Positions 47,009-58,997 of a stretch of 64,000 nucleotides of DNA are shown here, in pieces. The position numbers and the translations under genes were made by a program. Source of the stretch: Melampsora larici-populina 98AG31 (lineage: Eukaryota > Basidiomycota > Pucciniomycetes > Pucciniales > Melampsoraceae); contig NW_006768784.1 in the NCBI RefSeq assembly GCF_000204055.1, positions 545,323 to 609,322 on the forward strand, written 5' to 3'. The notes below the pieces were generated by a model. That model worked only from the letters and a program-made list of their open reading frames with translations, searched no databases and was not told where the DNA came from. Every line of letters starts with the position of its first letter. Position 1 is the stretch's first letter.

Positions 47009-50000
47009 ATGCTTTCATGGAAGTTACTCACCCTGTGCATATTATCCCGAACTGTGCTGTCCTTGGAGCTTTCTAGGGTCATTGAGAGTGCGAGTCTCCA
47101 AAGAACCAAGAAAGGACCTATTGATTCTGAGCCTGGAGATCATGTTGGTGTATTGGGCTTCAGTTTATCTGATACACTTCGAAACATAAAGTATCAAAAC
47201 GAAGCCGGCTCAAATAGACATACCTCATATTTCCAATTTCAGCCAGATCGGACGCTCAAAGGAAAAATTATCTCGAAGGAAGGGGTGGCCAGCAAAAAAG
47301 CAGGTGATCCATCAACTTCTTTAAGTCCAGGAAACAAGTGAGTCTACGAGCCAAACAGGAGGGAAATGTCTGTTGACCCCTTCGATGACCGACTTAGGTA
47401 TCCTTATCATCACGAGTTTCCTTCTAAACATTCTGAAAACTTGCAAGATTTCGACAGTCATGTTCGAGGCGCATCGCAAACGAGCAAGTCTTTGTTTACT
47501 GTTCCTGCAAAAGGTTACAAACCACCGAACACTCTTCAGAGCCAAAATTACAATTTGTTGTCATCTCACCAAGAAAATGTTCGGACATCAGCTCAAGATC
47601 CGATCAAAGCTGTGACTGGTCAACGGAATCAACTAATTTCTATTGATCCTATATTGAGGGATAGTCTGACTAAAAACAAAGAATTAATTGGTGATATCAT
47701 GAGTAAAGCTCCTCATATCCCTAAAAGTGAGGAAGAGAAAGGAATAAAAAACTTGTCACAGGTGCAGGATGAAGAAAAGGTATATCAACAGACGCATCAA
47801 GATCTTCAAAGACGTCCCAGAACACTTCGGAAAGAAAATGGTCTTGGGATTGCAACTGAGCAGCATGAAACCAATGACAAACATCAAAAATCGCGGATTA
47901 GACAGGCAGTCAAGGAAGACTACTTCGCAACACGTCCAAAGATATCTTTATGGAACAAAGACAGAGAGCGCCCAAGCAAAGAAATCAACGGATCCATGAA
48001 AACAGAAAGTAGAGCAGATCACAAAAGCGTAGCGATTCGAGCTGACCAACTGAAAAGTGGTGAAAAGTCAATTTCAGTCAGGCCTAACAATCTTCGGATT
48101 TCAGTGGAACCAATCTCCAAAGCAAAGGACCTCATTCGTATAACAGAAAACGAAAAAAGTCGGCCGCAGGCAACGAGAATCACACAGCAGTCTACCAAAG
48201 AGGAATCCTCGGCTGAGAAGAACACAGAAACCGAAAAAAGTTTTCAGCCTCACGCAAATGTGCTTGATAGATTGCAATCATCATTGAAGTTCAATTTTGC
48301 AGACCAAGATAGACCTGAAAAGGCTGCTGACAACATCAAAAATATGGTTTCACCAAATTTAATTGGGCTCCCTGAGCAAACGATAAGGCAAAATAAGATT
48401 GAAAACACTGGTAACGAAGATAAACTTAAAAACGTAGAGCAAGCGTCGCACGCAAGAGGAGCAATTGTAAAGCTGCAAGTATCTACTCCCAGCGCCAGTC
48501 CCACAGAAGATGAAATTCCGGAAATATTGCGCGACAGTCTTGATCGTGGAACTCTCGAAAAAACTGACACGCCAAAGCTTGTTGAATCAGAAATGGATCT
48601 CGTCAGCGTGGAGAAAACCGACACACAGGGAAGAGATTCAGAAGGCGAGAGTTCTCCAGCGAAGATGAAACAACCAAGAGAGCTACCTGAATCAAATGCA
48701 CATATGAAAGAGAAGAAGCGTGATGGATATGTAGAGAAAAAATTAGAGAATAATCAACATGATCCTGACAAGTCCACACAGACTCCTTCAATCGCAGATG
48801 ATTCGGTTGCAACGGATTCACGTGAACCCCAAAATGATCTAAATTGGGAAGCTGGGCTCAAAGAACATTTGCTTCTCGAAAAGGATCCTTCAACTATGAC
48901 CTTGAAACATGAACACTCTGAAAATACAGATAGTTCTAAACCTGTCCCATCAAACAGATCAAACCCTCGGTCAAATATAGAAGATCGCACTTCAGAGCCC
49001 CAGAAAGACTCCAGTACAACGAAAAGTGAGAGAGCATACGCCCAAAATAACAGAAAGAAGCAGGGTAAAAAAGCCAAAAAAACAGGCTCGAAAGAAGACA
49101 GGAGAGAGTCTGATGATTTGAAGATAATTGATATATTTGCACAAGATATGAGCAATGAGCGCCTGTCTGAGAGAGAATTCGACACCTTGAAGGCGCTAAT
49201 TGACGAAAAACTTGAACCGGATTCGATAGGCGCTCTTGTAAATCAAGTTATGAGGTTGGATGACGACCGCAAGAACTTGGAGATCGTCCTGACTGAGGCT
49301 GAATTCATCAATCTCACTGAGCATATGAATAAAAATATGGAACGCTGGGTCACAGTCAAAGTTGGATTATGGGATAAGTTTTCGAAAGTGACCGAAGCTC
49401 GTTTAAGATTCATTTCATTTAGTGAGCAGTATACTCAAAAACTGATCGTACACAATTGGAAGAATGTTAAAAGCTTCCTTTCCCCAAGTGCGGTTAAATT
49501 TGCTCAGGCATTGAAAGTTGAAGAGGAGTTCCCGATGTTTGCAGAATCGACAATGGAGGATTGGAAAGAATTTCAAGATTACGCCCCACTGATGTCGAAT
49601 GATGTTCAGAAAGAGCTTGTTATTGGTTTATTTTGTGACAGATATTCAGACCGGCTCGCCACATTTCACCTGATGGTTCACTTAGATCAGCAATATACAG
49701 ACTACATGAAGCCAAAGATGGGAGAACTAATGAGAAGAGGGGCTAAGGCAAGTGTGCTCCTTTTGATCTCGAGTTTCCTTGAGTATCCATCAGCGTTGGA
49801 GAGTTGGGGAAACTTGAGCAAAGATAACATGCTTGTCCAAGCAGAATTGTTGTCACAGACACTTATGGGGAAGCACTTCCCGCTCAAGGAAAATACAAGT
49901 ATACAAGTGAAGGTTTTCGATAACGGTTCCCATGATTGGATTAGAGAATATACAAGAGATGTGCTTCTCAACACCAACGACCGCGTGCTACCTTCTTTTG

Positions 50001-50323
50001 AGGCAAAACTCAAGAAGTTCATCCACTTTTGTGACAAACAAACTTATAACTACAGAGATATAATAATTAAGGTAGGGGAGACATTAACTGGTTTTCACAT
50101 TGGACTAGATCAAGACAGACTTCTTGATCTATTCCAAGTGATGAAGGTTGCCAGAGTGCAATGGCATCCGGTAGCAAGAAGGTGGACAGTCAAAAACTGG
50201 CCCAAGTCTCTCCCATCCGAGCTTGTTGGCAAAGAAGATATGATAAAGCAATTCTTTGACTTCCGCAATGAAAAAGTGCAAGGGCTAGATACTCAAATAG
50301 AAAAATGGAAAAGACAACATTGA
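47009..50323 (+). CDS. Large secreted protein of unknown function
   Basis: Exon 1 (47009-47337) and exon 2 (47398-50323) join across a 60-bp intron (GTGAGT...ACTTAG) in phase to give 1084 residues. The start MLSWKLLTLCILSRTVLSLE is a signal peptide with cleavage expected near residue 18. Residues about 110-680 are polar and K/E/S-rich, with no stable-fold text, and are probably disordered. The last 400 residues are helical with spaced tryptophans (NKNMERWVTVKVGLWDKFS, FAESTMEDWKEFQDY, LEYPSALESWGNLS, PVARRWTVKNWPKSLP) and look like one folded domain. No known family is recognised. Apart from the single intron at the signal-proximal part, the gene is one long exon, unlike its many-exon neighbours. 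It is probably exported; an effector role is speculation. Confidence 0.7.
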
Positions 50324-50467
50324 TTGAATGACTCCTGTCATTGAAGTGAGATCACAGTTTGATTTCTTGTCCACAATCACAATTCTGAGAGGAAGAAATG
50401 TTCATGTGTTGGATTGCTGGCATGATTATTCACATTGATATAGCAGTTGAATGCGCATGTGATTAAG

Positions 50468-51044
50468 TTTAACTAAGCCCCCCCCCGAGCGCGTTTGCCG
50501 CGCCCTCGAAGAGGGGCTTACATCGGACTCGTGGTTTTTGGCGTGTGAGCTCCAAGGGTTATGTCCCCTTATGTTTTCTTTACTTCTCCACTTCACCTCA
50601 CCATAGAAATTGTTATACTTCTGGGATGGGGTTCTTCATGCAATTGTACATATCTAGATGTAGGATTCATGAGAAACATACAGCCCTGCACAGCTTGAGC
50701 ACTGTGTCAAGACCACCAAAAGTGGGCCTTGGGTCCTCTTGAAAATGGCCTCAGACCCCCTAAGATGCCACATAATAGTATGAGTTTTGAAAGCACAATC
50801 TTACCAATTCACACCACAATAACAGAGCCCTTCCACTTGATGCACACTGATGTGTGTGGTACCAAATTACGCACAACCACATGAAGGACAGCATAATTGA
50901 AGCTTAACAATTTCTGGTGAGGTGAAGGGGGCAAGTGACAATATTGACATACAACTTAATGCTTGGAGCTCAGACACTGGGTCCATTTGATGTAAGCCCC
51001 TCTTTGATGGTGCGGAAAACACACTTGTAAGGGGCTTAGTTAAC
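50468..51044. mobile_element. 577-bp element with long terminal inverted repeats
   Basis: The left arm TTAACTAAGCCCC ... GAGGGGCTTACATC (50468-50524) pairs with the inverse at 50989-51044. Within each arm the two AAGCCCC/GGGGCTT halves also pair, so each end can form its own hairpin. The interior is short and non-autonomous, apart from a captured Copia scrap. A target duplication could not be fixed. Related fragments occur at 41985-42160 and near 29275. Confidence 0.7.
50780..50884 (+). pseudogene. Copia integrase scrap
   Basis: A 35-codon frame contains TEPFHLMHTDVCGTKL, matching the start of the Copia integrase core (EPLxLVHSDVCGP, which carries the first catalytic aspartate). Nothing of the rest of the polyprotein is recognisable n this immediate neighbourhood. 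Confidence 0.55.
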
Positions 51045-51784
51045 CTTGGCATGTGATACACATTCAAAGAAATAAGCATTATGTCCTTCTCCCCTGAAAT
51101 AGAAATGTAATGCCTCTCATTAGATCTTCCTCTCCATTTTTAATTTAAACTTCCTTCGGTGTTGAATTGAGACATCAATGCATACTCCAGGATTCAATTC
51201 AGTGTAAGAGGTGAATTTCATGAGACTTGTATCTCTACAGCAGTTTCAAGAATAAATCTTGCCTCTTTGTATCTATTTTTTTTATTTTTTCAAGGTTGAA
51301 CTGAAGATTATTGACCTACATTCTACATAGAGCAGCTGTAGTCAATAATGTGCTAACTTTCAAGTCTCCTCCCACCTTTCCGCTGGTTGCAACCATACCA
51401 AAGGTTGTGCATTTCCTGTACAAAGGAAGCAATGATTGTGAAATATGAGCAAGATTCTGATCTTTCTGCACACTTGAATAAGCTGACTACAGCTCTTATG
51501 TAGAATCCAGGTGAGTAAGTTTTAGTGTAACCTTTGAAAAAATTAAAAAAATTAAAACAAGCAGGCAACATTTATTCTTGAAACTTCTGTATCACATATA
51601 TCATGTCCTAAATATTCCATTTTGTTCATCTACTTTGAAAGTCCAGCAGTATTGTATGGTATTGACAGTCCTATGAGACCTCACACTTTCAACAGTCCTA
51701 TCTTGGATTTGAATATCAAAGGTATCCTTGTATGTAGATTCCCTTGGGTGGCTTGTCTGAGGCAAAAAGTGCCCGAGTCCACTT

Positions 51785-52315
51785 GCTCCTTGCAAGGCCT
51801 TGAGCAAGGGACCTACAGCCAAAGTTGAAATTTTGGTGTGAGATTGATTGGGGCTTTTTTCCAAACACAATTGCTCCTTATGAATGATATTTTCCTTTTT
51901 TCACCCACCCCAGTCCAAGAATGAAAAAGATACACCTTGACCGGCTCTAAAATCTCCCACTCTTGGTTTATCAACAACACAGGTGGTTATGGAGATAATG
52001 ATTAATGTCCTTTGGGGGTTGAAGGCAAAATCTACATCAATTGGGGTTGCTGTGTGTGTATTCTCCGTTTTTGGGGTACATTTGAGACCACAACTTCTCT
52101 TGTATCTCCACAACTACTTGTGTTCTCAAGGAGCTGAGAGTTGAGACTTGTAGACTGTACCAAAGTGTACATCTCTTGTTTTTTTGGGCCAGGGAACATT
52201 ATAAATAAGAAAAAACATCCATAAGGAGCAAGCAGCTTTGGCAAAAGCCCCAACCAATTTTGCACCAAAATTCAACTTTGGCTGTAAGTCCCTTGCTCAA
52301 GGCCTTGCAAGAAGC
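51785..52315. repeat. Inverted repeat pair, about 110-bp arms
   Basis: The left arm (about 51785-51899) starts GCTCCTTGCAAGGCCTTGAG and contains ACAGCCAAAGTTGAA and TTGCTCCTTATG. The same blocks occur in inverse at 52206-52315. The spacer is about 300 bp. This is a foldback element or a non-autonomous DNA transposon. Confidence 0.75.
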
Positions 52316-55300
52316 ACATGGAATCATTGAAGTTTGGTCTGACACCCACCTTCTTTGACCAAGATCAAAAAGTACTTGGATCAATTACTTGGATACCACT
52401 GCCAAAATTAATGTCATCCAAGAACAACTTGCATTGGATGATCCCAGGTATCTATGTTGGCTGTGCCAACAAGCATCTACTGAATCCAGAGATCATCAAC
52501 ATGTGGTGTTTCCTGGGTGTTTTTGGGGATCTGCAACAGAAACTTGTAAGGGTTAAACGTGTAGACAGTGCTATGGGTTTAGGAGTATGGGGCTAGACAG
52601 ACTGGTTGTATATCTTCCTCCCTCAATCCCAGCTTCAGTTAGTCCTCACTCTTTTGATGCCTGATTGTGGGACTTCCTGGAGCTAGGTGAAACACTTTCA
52701 CTTTCTACTTTTCATCTCCTTAATTTCACTGGCTCTTTTGAGAGCTTATTGCAGGACTTTCTGGAGCTAGGCCTAGTATGAACTACACACATAAGTTCCA
52801 TAGTTGATTGCTCTCCCTTGAGTCTCTTTCTCCGGAAATCCAGATCCTTAGTGAAGGCTATTCATAAAGCCTTACAAAACTTAACCTTGGACAAGTGCCA
52901 ATTACTGCAAACAATGACTCAAAGCTGCCACTATCTATTACATACAATTTTTTCTTGGTAGTACACATAGGGTAAACCCCAATGTGACTACCCAACAGGG
53001 GAGCAAAACACATTGCAGGGTGACCTATTGTCTTATTTGTGCATGGTTTTTGTCCCAAACCAGCAACCCATGTGATATCTTCCATGCAAAAAATAAAATT
53101 CTAGGCATACATCCCTGTAGAAAACTATCTACAACACAAATACAATGGCAAATATAGAAGGCAAGGTTCATCAGTTTCCTGCTTGCTTCTTCATGCTTGT
53201 CTGACTTTTTCATATTTTTCATCTGAAATCTCCAGGATGTACTAATGAATCAACATTCTTAGGCTGCAGATCATGACCTGTAAAGATTTTGGCTGGGTCA
53301 GGTCAGAAACTTAAAATCTGTCCAAAACCATATGTTCTGGTGCTTTTGGGGCAAATTTTGGTTTTCTGACCTGGCCTGTTTAAAGGTCACACCATGCAGC
53401 CTAGAAACTGGTTTCAGTACATCCAAAATTTATTTCAATGAACATAAAGAAATAATCAAAGGAGCACACAGAAGTAATTAGAAAACTGATAGAACTTTGT
53501 CTGTATCTTTACAACTTCTGTTGTGCTTCAAGGACTTCTCTATGTGGGCAGCCGCATATGAACATTACATTTGTGGTAGTGCAAATAGCTTAAGAGATGA
53601 TTTCTGGGATATCCCTCTATTATTGCACAAACTGAGGTGATATACAGTCTACAATGTAGGCTTAGTGGCTAGCCCTGTGCTATATTCATCAGCTGATTTC
53701 ATCAAGAGTGTGGTTCCTCCCTTGGTTTATTGGGTGCCTTCCAAGGGTTTCAGATTGGCTCAAGTTCATACAGATGATGTGTATCCAATACATCCCCCAT
53801 CTTGCCACTGGTACAGCCTGATTCCCTGTGGACATGTAGTATATCCCCTTTGGAGCCTCAAATCAAATTGACTACCAGTGGCAATGAAAATTTTCACTGC
53901 CTCAAGGCTGTACAAGCAGACGCAGAAAGTATATGTCACCCCCAGGGCCAGACTGTCTCACACTACATACACTATAGTGATCCTTGGGCCCTGAGGGTGT
54001 TGTATCTTTTCTGTGCCCACTTGTACACTTGGTGAGGTGTGTGGTTATCATTTAATCCTTAACCTCATACTTCATAGCTCATTGGCAGTGTTGTGTTGTG
54101 AATGATGTTTATTATTTGGGCTGTGTGGTTACTGGGCTTCTGATCTATTTCATATACATATTGCATTTGCATAGTGTACCATTACACATACAATTTGATC
54201 TGGTTGATTTCTGCCTGTCTGGCTTATCTGTTGAGGTGGGAGTTTTGATGAGTCAAAAGGGGTATATCAGGTAGTTGACAATAGGTCTTTGGCAACACAG
54301 CTAGCTATGAGCAGGTGAGATAATACTTGTTCCAGACTCTGTGCACTAGATACACTACTTGGAGCGCTTGATATGCTAATTATTTTTTCTGTAGGACAGT
54401 TTACATCTTGTGAGATCCAAAATTTACTTTAAGAGCTCAGCATAATATGCAAAATTTGTGCTGCATCTGTGATGTTGACTTCAAACATTTATTCTCAGCC
54501 AGCAAGATATCCAAGGAAACTGTTATGGCTGTCCTGCTGGGGTCTCAGCTGTAGGAGTGAGGCTCAGTTGCATTCTGATCTATTACTTATTGAGATTGTT
54601 GGATCAAGAAGAGAAAGCAACTACAAGTGAGGTGGACAACAAGTATAGTGATTGGTACAACATGGATTTATGTAAAGAGAACAGTCATAACAGAAACCAA
54701 TTTATCAGCATGTTATTGAAGATTTTGCAGGACTCTAGCATATCGCTTATAATCCTTTGGCACAATATTGGTAGATATGTCCAACTTGCAAGAAAGAATG
54801 TCTGGGATCAGTTAGATGTGTGTTCTCCATATTACTCACAGAACTTTCCCATGTGGTTATATGGTTATCTCTGTCTCCTGCAAGTCAAGATTGTCCAGAG
54901 TCCTTCTCATCTATGCCTATATCACTAGCACTGTGGCCGTTGTTGTGTTCCCTTGTCTGCTTAGCTTTGACTTGATCAATCTTTTGACACTCGTTGATTA
55001 CATTCATCATAAGCCAAATGTGACACTTTTTTGGAACCTACCCTTTGCTGACATTTTGCATGAAACTGTAACATGGAGCCTTACAAGACTAAGCCTTGCA
55101 TTACTAACCCTTCAGATAGGAACAAGAGTGCTTTGTATGGATCAATTTCTCAATATACGGGGAGGCAAACCGTTCAAAGTTGAGTCTCAAGTGATATCCT
55201 GGTATAAGTAGGACATACAGGTCAATGAATATTGTAGGCATGCCACGGTCTCTAATGATATTCTAGTATCGAATCTATAATACACAAAATCCTCCCTAAG

Positions 55301-55522
55301 CCTTCACTTCGGCTTGGCTGCCGCTCGCAAAGAATAGCCTTGAGTGGGGATCATTGAGGTATCATATGAATCGAGGGATTGTTTTGTCAAAGGTGCCATC
55401 ACACCGAAATCGCTATCTAAGTTCTTCTCTACAAAGTCTTCCTGAACCCATATCATCCAGACTAAGAGACACAAAATGCTGATAATAGCCAAAATTCTAA
55501 TTCATGAAGCTGTGAATAATTT

Positions 55523-56550
55523 TTAAATCAGATGCGGTTTGGCCGTTGACCAACCCATTGCACCAGCAGCCATTAGGGAGGATGCAATCAACATTTTCTG
55601 AGGTCCAGCTGATATCAAATGAAAAGGTTCCACAATCAGTAGAGTATTAGGGATTTCCGTCAAATGTATAGGCTGACCTGTGCATCGAAATAGGGCACCT
55701 GTCAAGCCACCAGCCATGATAGAGTTCCAATTATCATGTTGTTCTCGGTATCGGTCCAACGTGCAGTTGAATGCATTGTACATCAAAGCTATCCAATCGA
55801 TTGAATCAGCTCTTCAGTCCATGTGCTACAAAGAAACTCAGGATCAAAACGAACCCAAAATCCCACAAGTATTACCGGTAAAGCTTCCTCTTCGAGTGAT
55901 CCCATTCAGTATGGCATTCAATCTTAACCTCCAGCTCACACCTCCTGTGGCGCCCTCGAATGCAGCTGTGGCCGCCGCTGCCGCTCCTGTGGCCGCTGGT
56001 TTCGAGCTAGCTGCCTGAGCGGCGGCAGCAGCTTTCTGAGCCGATGCAGCAGCAGCAGCCGAGCTAGCCAGTGACCGAGCCACCCGCCCGGCTGCAATAG
56101 CTTTACTTCGTTGCCATCCCTCGCGCAGACCCCATAGTCCACCAAGTCCAAGTCCGCCCACATAGACCGTACCAGTGCCATAACACAGCTCATCGGACCA
56201 TCCCCTGTTAGGAAGTACTGACTGAGATCCAGCAATTGAGGATAGAGCGGCTTCATCTAGGGCGAGATAATCAAGATCGGCGGTGACGTTAGAGAGTGGG
56301 TGGAGAGTTGATGGACGAGCGTAGGCTGAGAGAATAGATTCGGAGGTTGGAGCTTGAAGAGCAGAAGTTGAAGGGGAGAGTGAATCGGTTTCAAAGGTAG
56401 CTTTCCTGAGGACCTATAACATTCATCTGATTCAGCTTTCCGACTTATATTTTTTGATATCTCAACTTGTTCTCTTGATCGAAGACTCACATTTTCAGCA
56501 GAGTCAAGTTGAGGATCACCGGGTATTTGGTTCGAATTTGATTGAGACAT
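55523..56550 (-). CDS. TIM23: Mitochondrial inner-membrane translocase subunit Tim23
   Basis: Four exons (56550-56491, 56413-55855, 55788-55678, 55608-55523) give 271 residues. Tim23 forms the presequence import channel of the mitochondrial inner membrane. Family text is strong: GWSDELCYGTGTVYVGGLGL with GGLWGLREGW (about residues 91-120), RLRLNAILNGITRRGSFTGN, NCTLDRYREQHDNWNSIMAG and GGLTGALFRC, with glycine-rich membrane segments. The N-terminal 90 residues are the usual hydrophilic intermembrane-space part. An alanine-rich insert of nearly 55 residues (about 122-178, with KAAAAAQAASSKPAA) lies in the loop between the first and second membrane segments and makes the protein about 50 residues longer than the yeast one. 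The gene is divergent from RBG1 across 360 bp. Confidence 0.93.
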
Positions 56551-56910
56551 GAAGAAGTATACTTTCTTTTAATTTGACTTGTGAAGAAAGAAACAAGTAT
56601 TGCGATTATTATTTTCTATGGACAGGTTTTCTTCAAAATGGCCTTCTCAAAATTTCTGATCACTCAAAATTTCCCAACGACGCCTATCTTGACCCGTAGC
56701 GTGCGAGTCCGAGGTGCACCGTCCACGGTCCAGGACATAGACATGACATATCAGCCCACAGCAGAGGAAAACTGACCTTTCACAGCCGCAACTGTGCATC
56801 CTCGATGACAGCTTGATTTGTAGGGAACAAGAAATCGATTTCAACAATTCACTTCGATCAGTCTCGTCAAAAAATATTTCAATCGCAACTCAGCATTCTT
56901 CAAATTCAAA
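56551..56910. promoter_or_regulatory. Bidirectional promoter region, TIM23 / RBG1
   Basis: Only 360 bp separate the start codons of two divergently read housekeeping genes, so their promoters must share this interval. No known motif can be named with confidence. Confidence 0.6.
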
Positions 56911-58997
56911 ATGTCAACAGCAGTAGAAAAGATCAAGGCTATCGAAGATGAGATGGTAAGTAGTCAAAATTATCAAATTTACGAAAAAAAAATCATCAAT
57001 AACTGACAAGCTGTTCCTCTCCTTGTAGTCCAAAACCCAAAAAGTATTCTTAAAAGCTATATGAACTTTCAACCCGACGGCATGGCTGACTTGAAAAACC
57101 CTACTGAATAGAACAAGGCCACGGCTTTTCATCTCGGACAACTGAAAGCTAAGTTGGCAAAACTCAAACGAGAGTTACTTACACCCTCTTCGAGCGGCGG
57201 AGGTGGTCCTGGTGTTGGTTTCGATGTAGCACGAACGGGAGTAGCTAGTGTTGGATTTGTAGGATGTACGCGAAATGTTATCTATCTCTCAAGAGCCAAA
57301 ATTCATGAAACCCAGAACTGGAACTAAAAACATCTATATCATTTCGGCTTCGGGACAAAAAACACACCAGTCCCCTCAGTAGGGAAATCGTCTCTGATGT
57401 CCGGATTGACCGGGACGGTCTCAGCAGTAGCAGCATACGAATTCACCACTTTGTAGGTCCTTCAGACCTTGGCTTGAGTCAGTAAAAGATATCAATTCAA
57501 AGGAACCCTCCCTGCTTGCGAAAGAACTACAGTGCCTGGGACGATGAACGTGCGAGGGGCAGCGGTCCAAATTCTTGATCTACCTGGGATTATCGAAGGT
57601 GCAAAGGATGGAAAGGGTAGAGGAAGACAAGTTATTGCTGGTCCGTTTTGAACTTTTCTAGTCCTTCAGATTTGATACCTTTGCTGCGTTTATCTCACGT
57701 TGTTCCATGACTGTAGTGGCTAGGTATGCGAAATATTACTCGTAGAATCTTGCGCGATCAGTCAGCGCTTACTTAACTTTTGGATAGATCGTGTAATTTA
57801 CTTTTCATTGTACTCGATGTACTCAAACCACTGGACGACAAACGGATCATTGAGAATGAATTGGAGGTGTGCACCATCTCTGACAACATCATCCCTGCTT
57901 TGTTTTCGTGCCAATATAACTGATCCCAGTTCACAAAAATTTGTAGGGATTTGGGATTCGACTGAACAAAAAACCACCTCACATCCTCATCAAGAAGAAG
58001 GATAAAGGTGGTATCGCAATATCTAATACCGTACCCCTCACACACCTAGAACCTGAGGAGATCAAGGCGGTTTTGGCTGAGTATCGAATGAGCAATTGTG
58101 ATGTGGCGTTTCGTTGCGACGCAACTCTGGATGAACTGATCGATGTGATCGAAGGAAATCGGTGAGTGTTCACGGTTTCGACAAGAACACTTCATTAGGT
58201 ACCTGTGAAACTCATGAATCGTGCCGCTGCAGAGTATATATGCCATGTCTTTATGTACTGTAAGTCTCTTCTATGTATGTATGACTATCAACCTGTTCTG
58301 ATCATTCGACTTTCTTCCAGGAACAAGATTGACGCGATCTCTATCGAGGAATTAGATCTACTCTACCGTATTCCTAACAGTGTCCCAATATCTGTCAAGG
58401 AATGGCTGTAAGCTAATATCAATCTATCTTGGCAATGCTCTCCCGCTGATTCATTCTTCGATTGCGAGATACTTTTCCTTTAAGAAATATCGATGAATTG
58501 ATCGATGCACTCTGGCATAAACTTGACCTTGTAAGAGTATATACCAAACCAAGAGGTCGACAACCGGATTACTCTCAACCTATCGTACTTAAGACAGCCA
58601 AGTCTACGGTAGAAGACTTTTGTAATGCGATTCATAAGGAGATCTCAAAACAAATGAAATAGTTAGTACAGTTTGATTAGAAAAACAATGAATCGTCTCT
58701 GACTTTTTTTACCTATGATCCGGGGGTAATTTGGTGGTCATTCTGACGACAAATTTGTAGCTGTGTAGTATGGGTCAGTGATCTAATCCACCTTGCTCCA
58801 TCGAGGATCTTCGATCTGATACTGAGGTTTTTCTTCTTACGTAGGGTACATCGGCAAAACACGCTCGAGGGCAGAAAGTGGGATTGGAACATGTGTTAGA
58901 AGATGAGGATGTAGTAACAAGTCAGTGACAATCTACATTCTATCATATCAAATTAGACTCTTACCGAATGATTTGTTTTACAGTTGTGAAGAAATGA
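56911..58997 (+). CDS. RBG1: DRG-family GTPase, Rbg1/DRG1
   Basis: Fourteen exons (56911-56955, 57029-57043, 57112-57265, 57371-57452, 57525-57640, 57717-57723, 57788-57866, 57947-58161, 58233-58259, 58321-58407, 58485-58661, 58761-58773, 58845-58920, 58984-58997) give 368 residues, matching the family length of about 367. DRG1 is a ribosome-associated GTPase that works with a Tma46/DFRP1 partner to relieve stalled translation. Seen are the P-loop [15 protein letters not shown] (about residues 72-86, split by an intron), the [20 protein letters not shown] block, NKID, and the C-terminal TGS-type domain ending DEDVVTIVKK. Exons of 7, 13, 14 and 15 nt are needed to keep the conserved protein intact, which supports the model. 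Confidence 0.95.

Larger units (their letters stand above)
50324..55522. other. Repeat-rich region without intact genes
   Basis: About 5.2 kb hold an inverted-repeat element (50468-51044), a Copia integrase remnant (50780-50884) and a foldback pair (51785-52315), all listed separately. From 52320 to 55290 several frames run for 60-130 codons but carry no recognisable domain and are probably transposon debris. Confidence 0.5.

Noticed and set aside
47338..47358. A 21-bp intron in the large secreted protein gene (GTGAGT to the first CAG)
   Set aside because: It is too short to be spliced. A 60-bp intron ending ACTTAG keeps the frame and is preferred.
53665..55211. A run of 60-130-codon plus-strand frames as a gene
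   Set aside because: No consistent splice pattern or family text; they probably derive from transposon remains.
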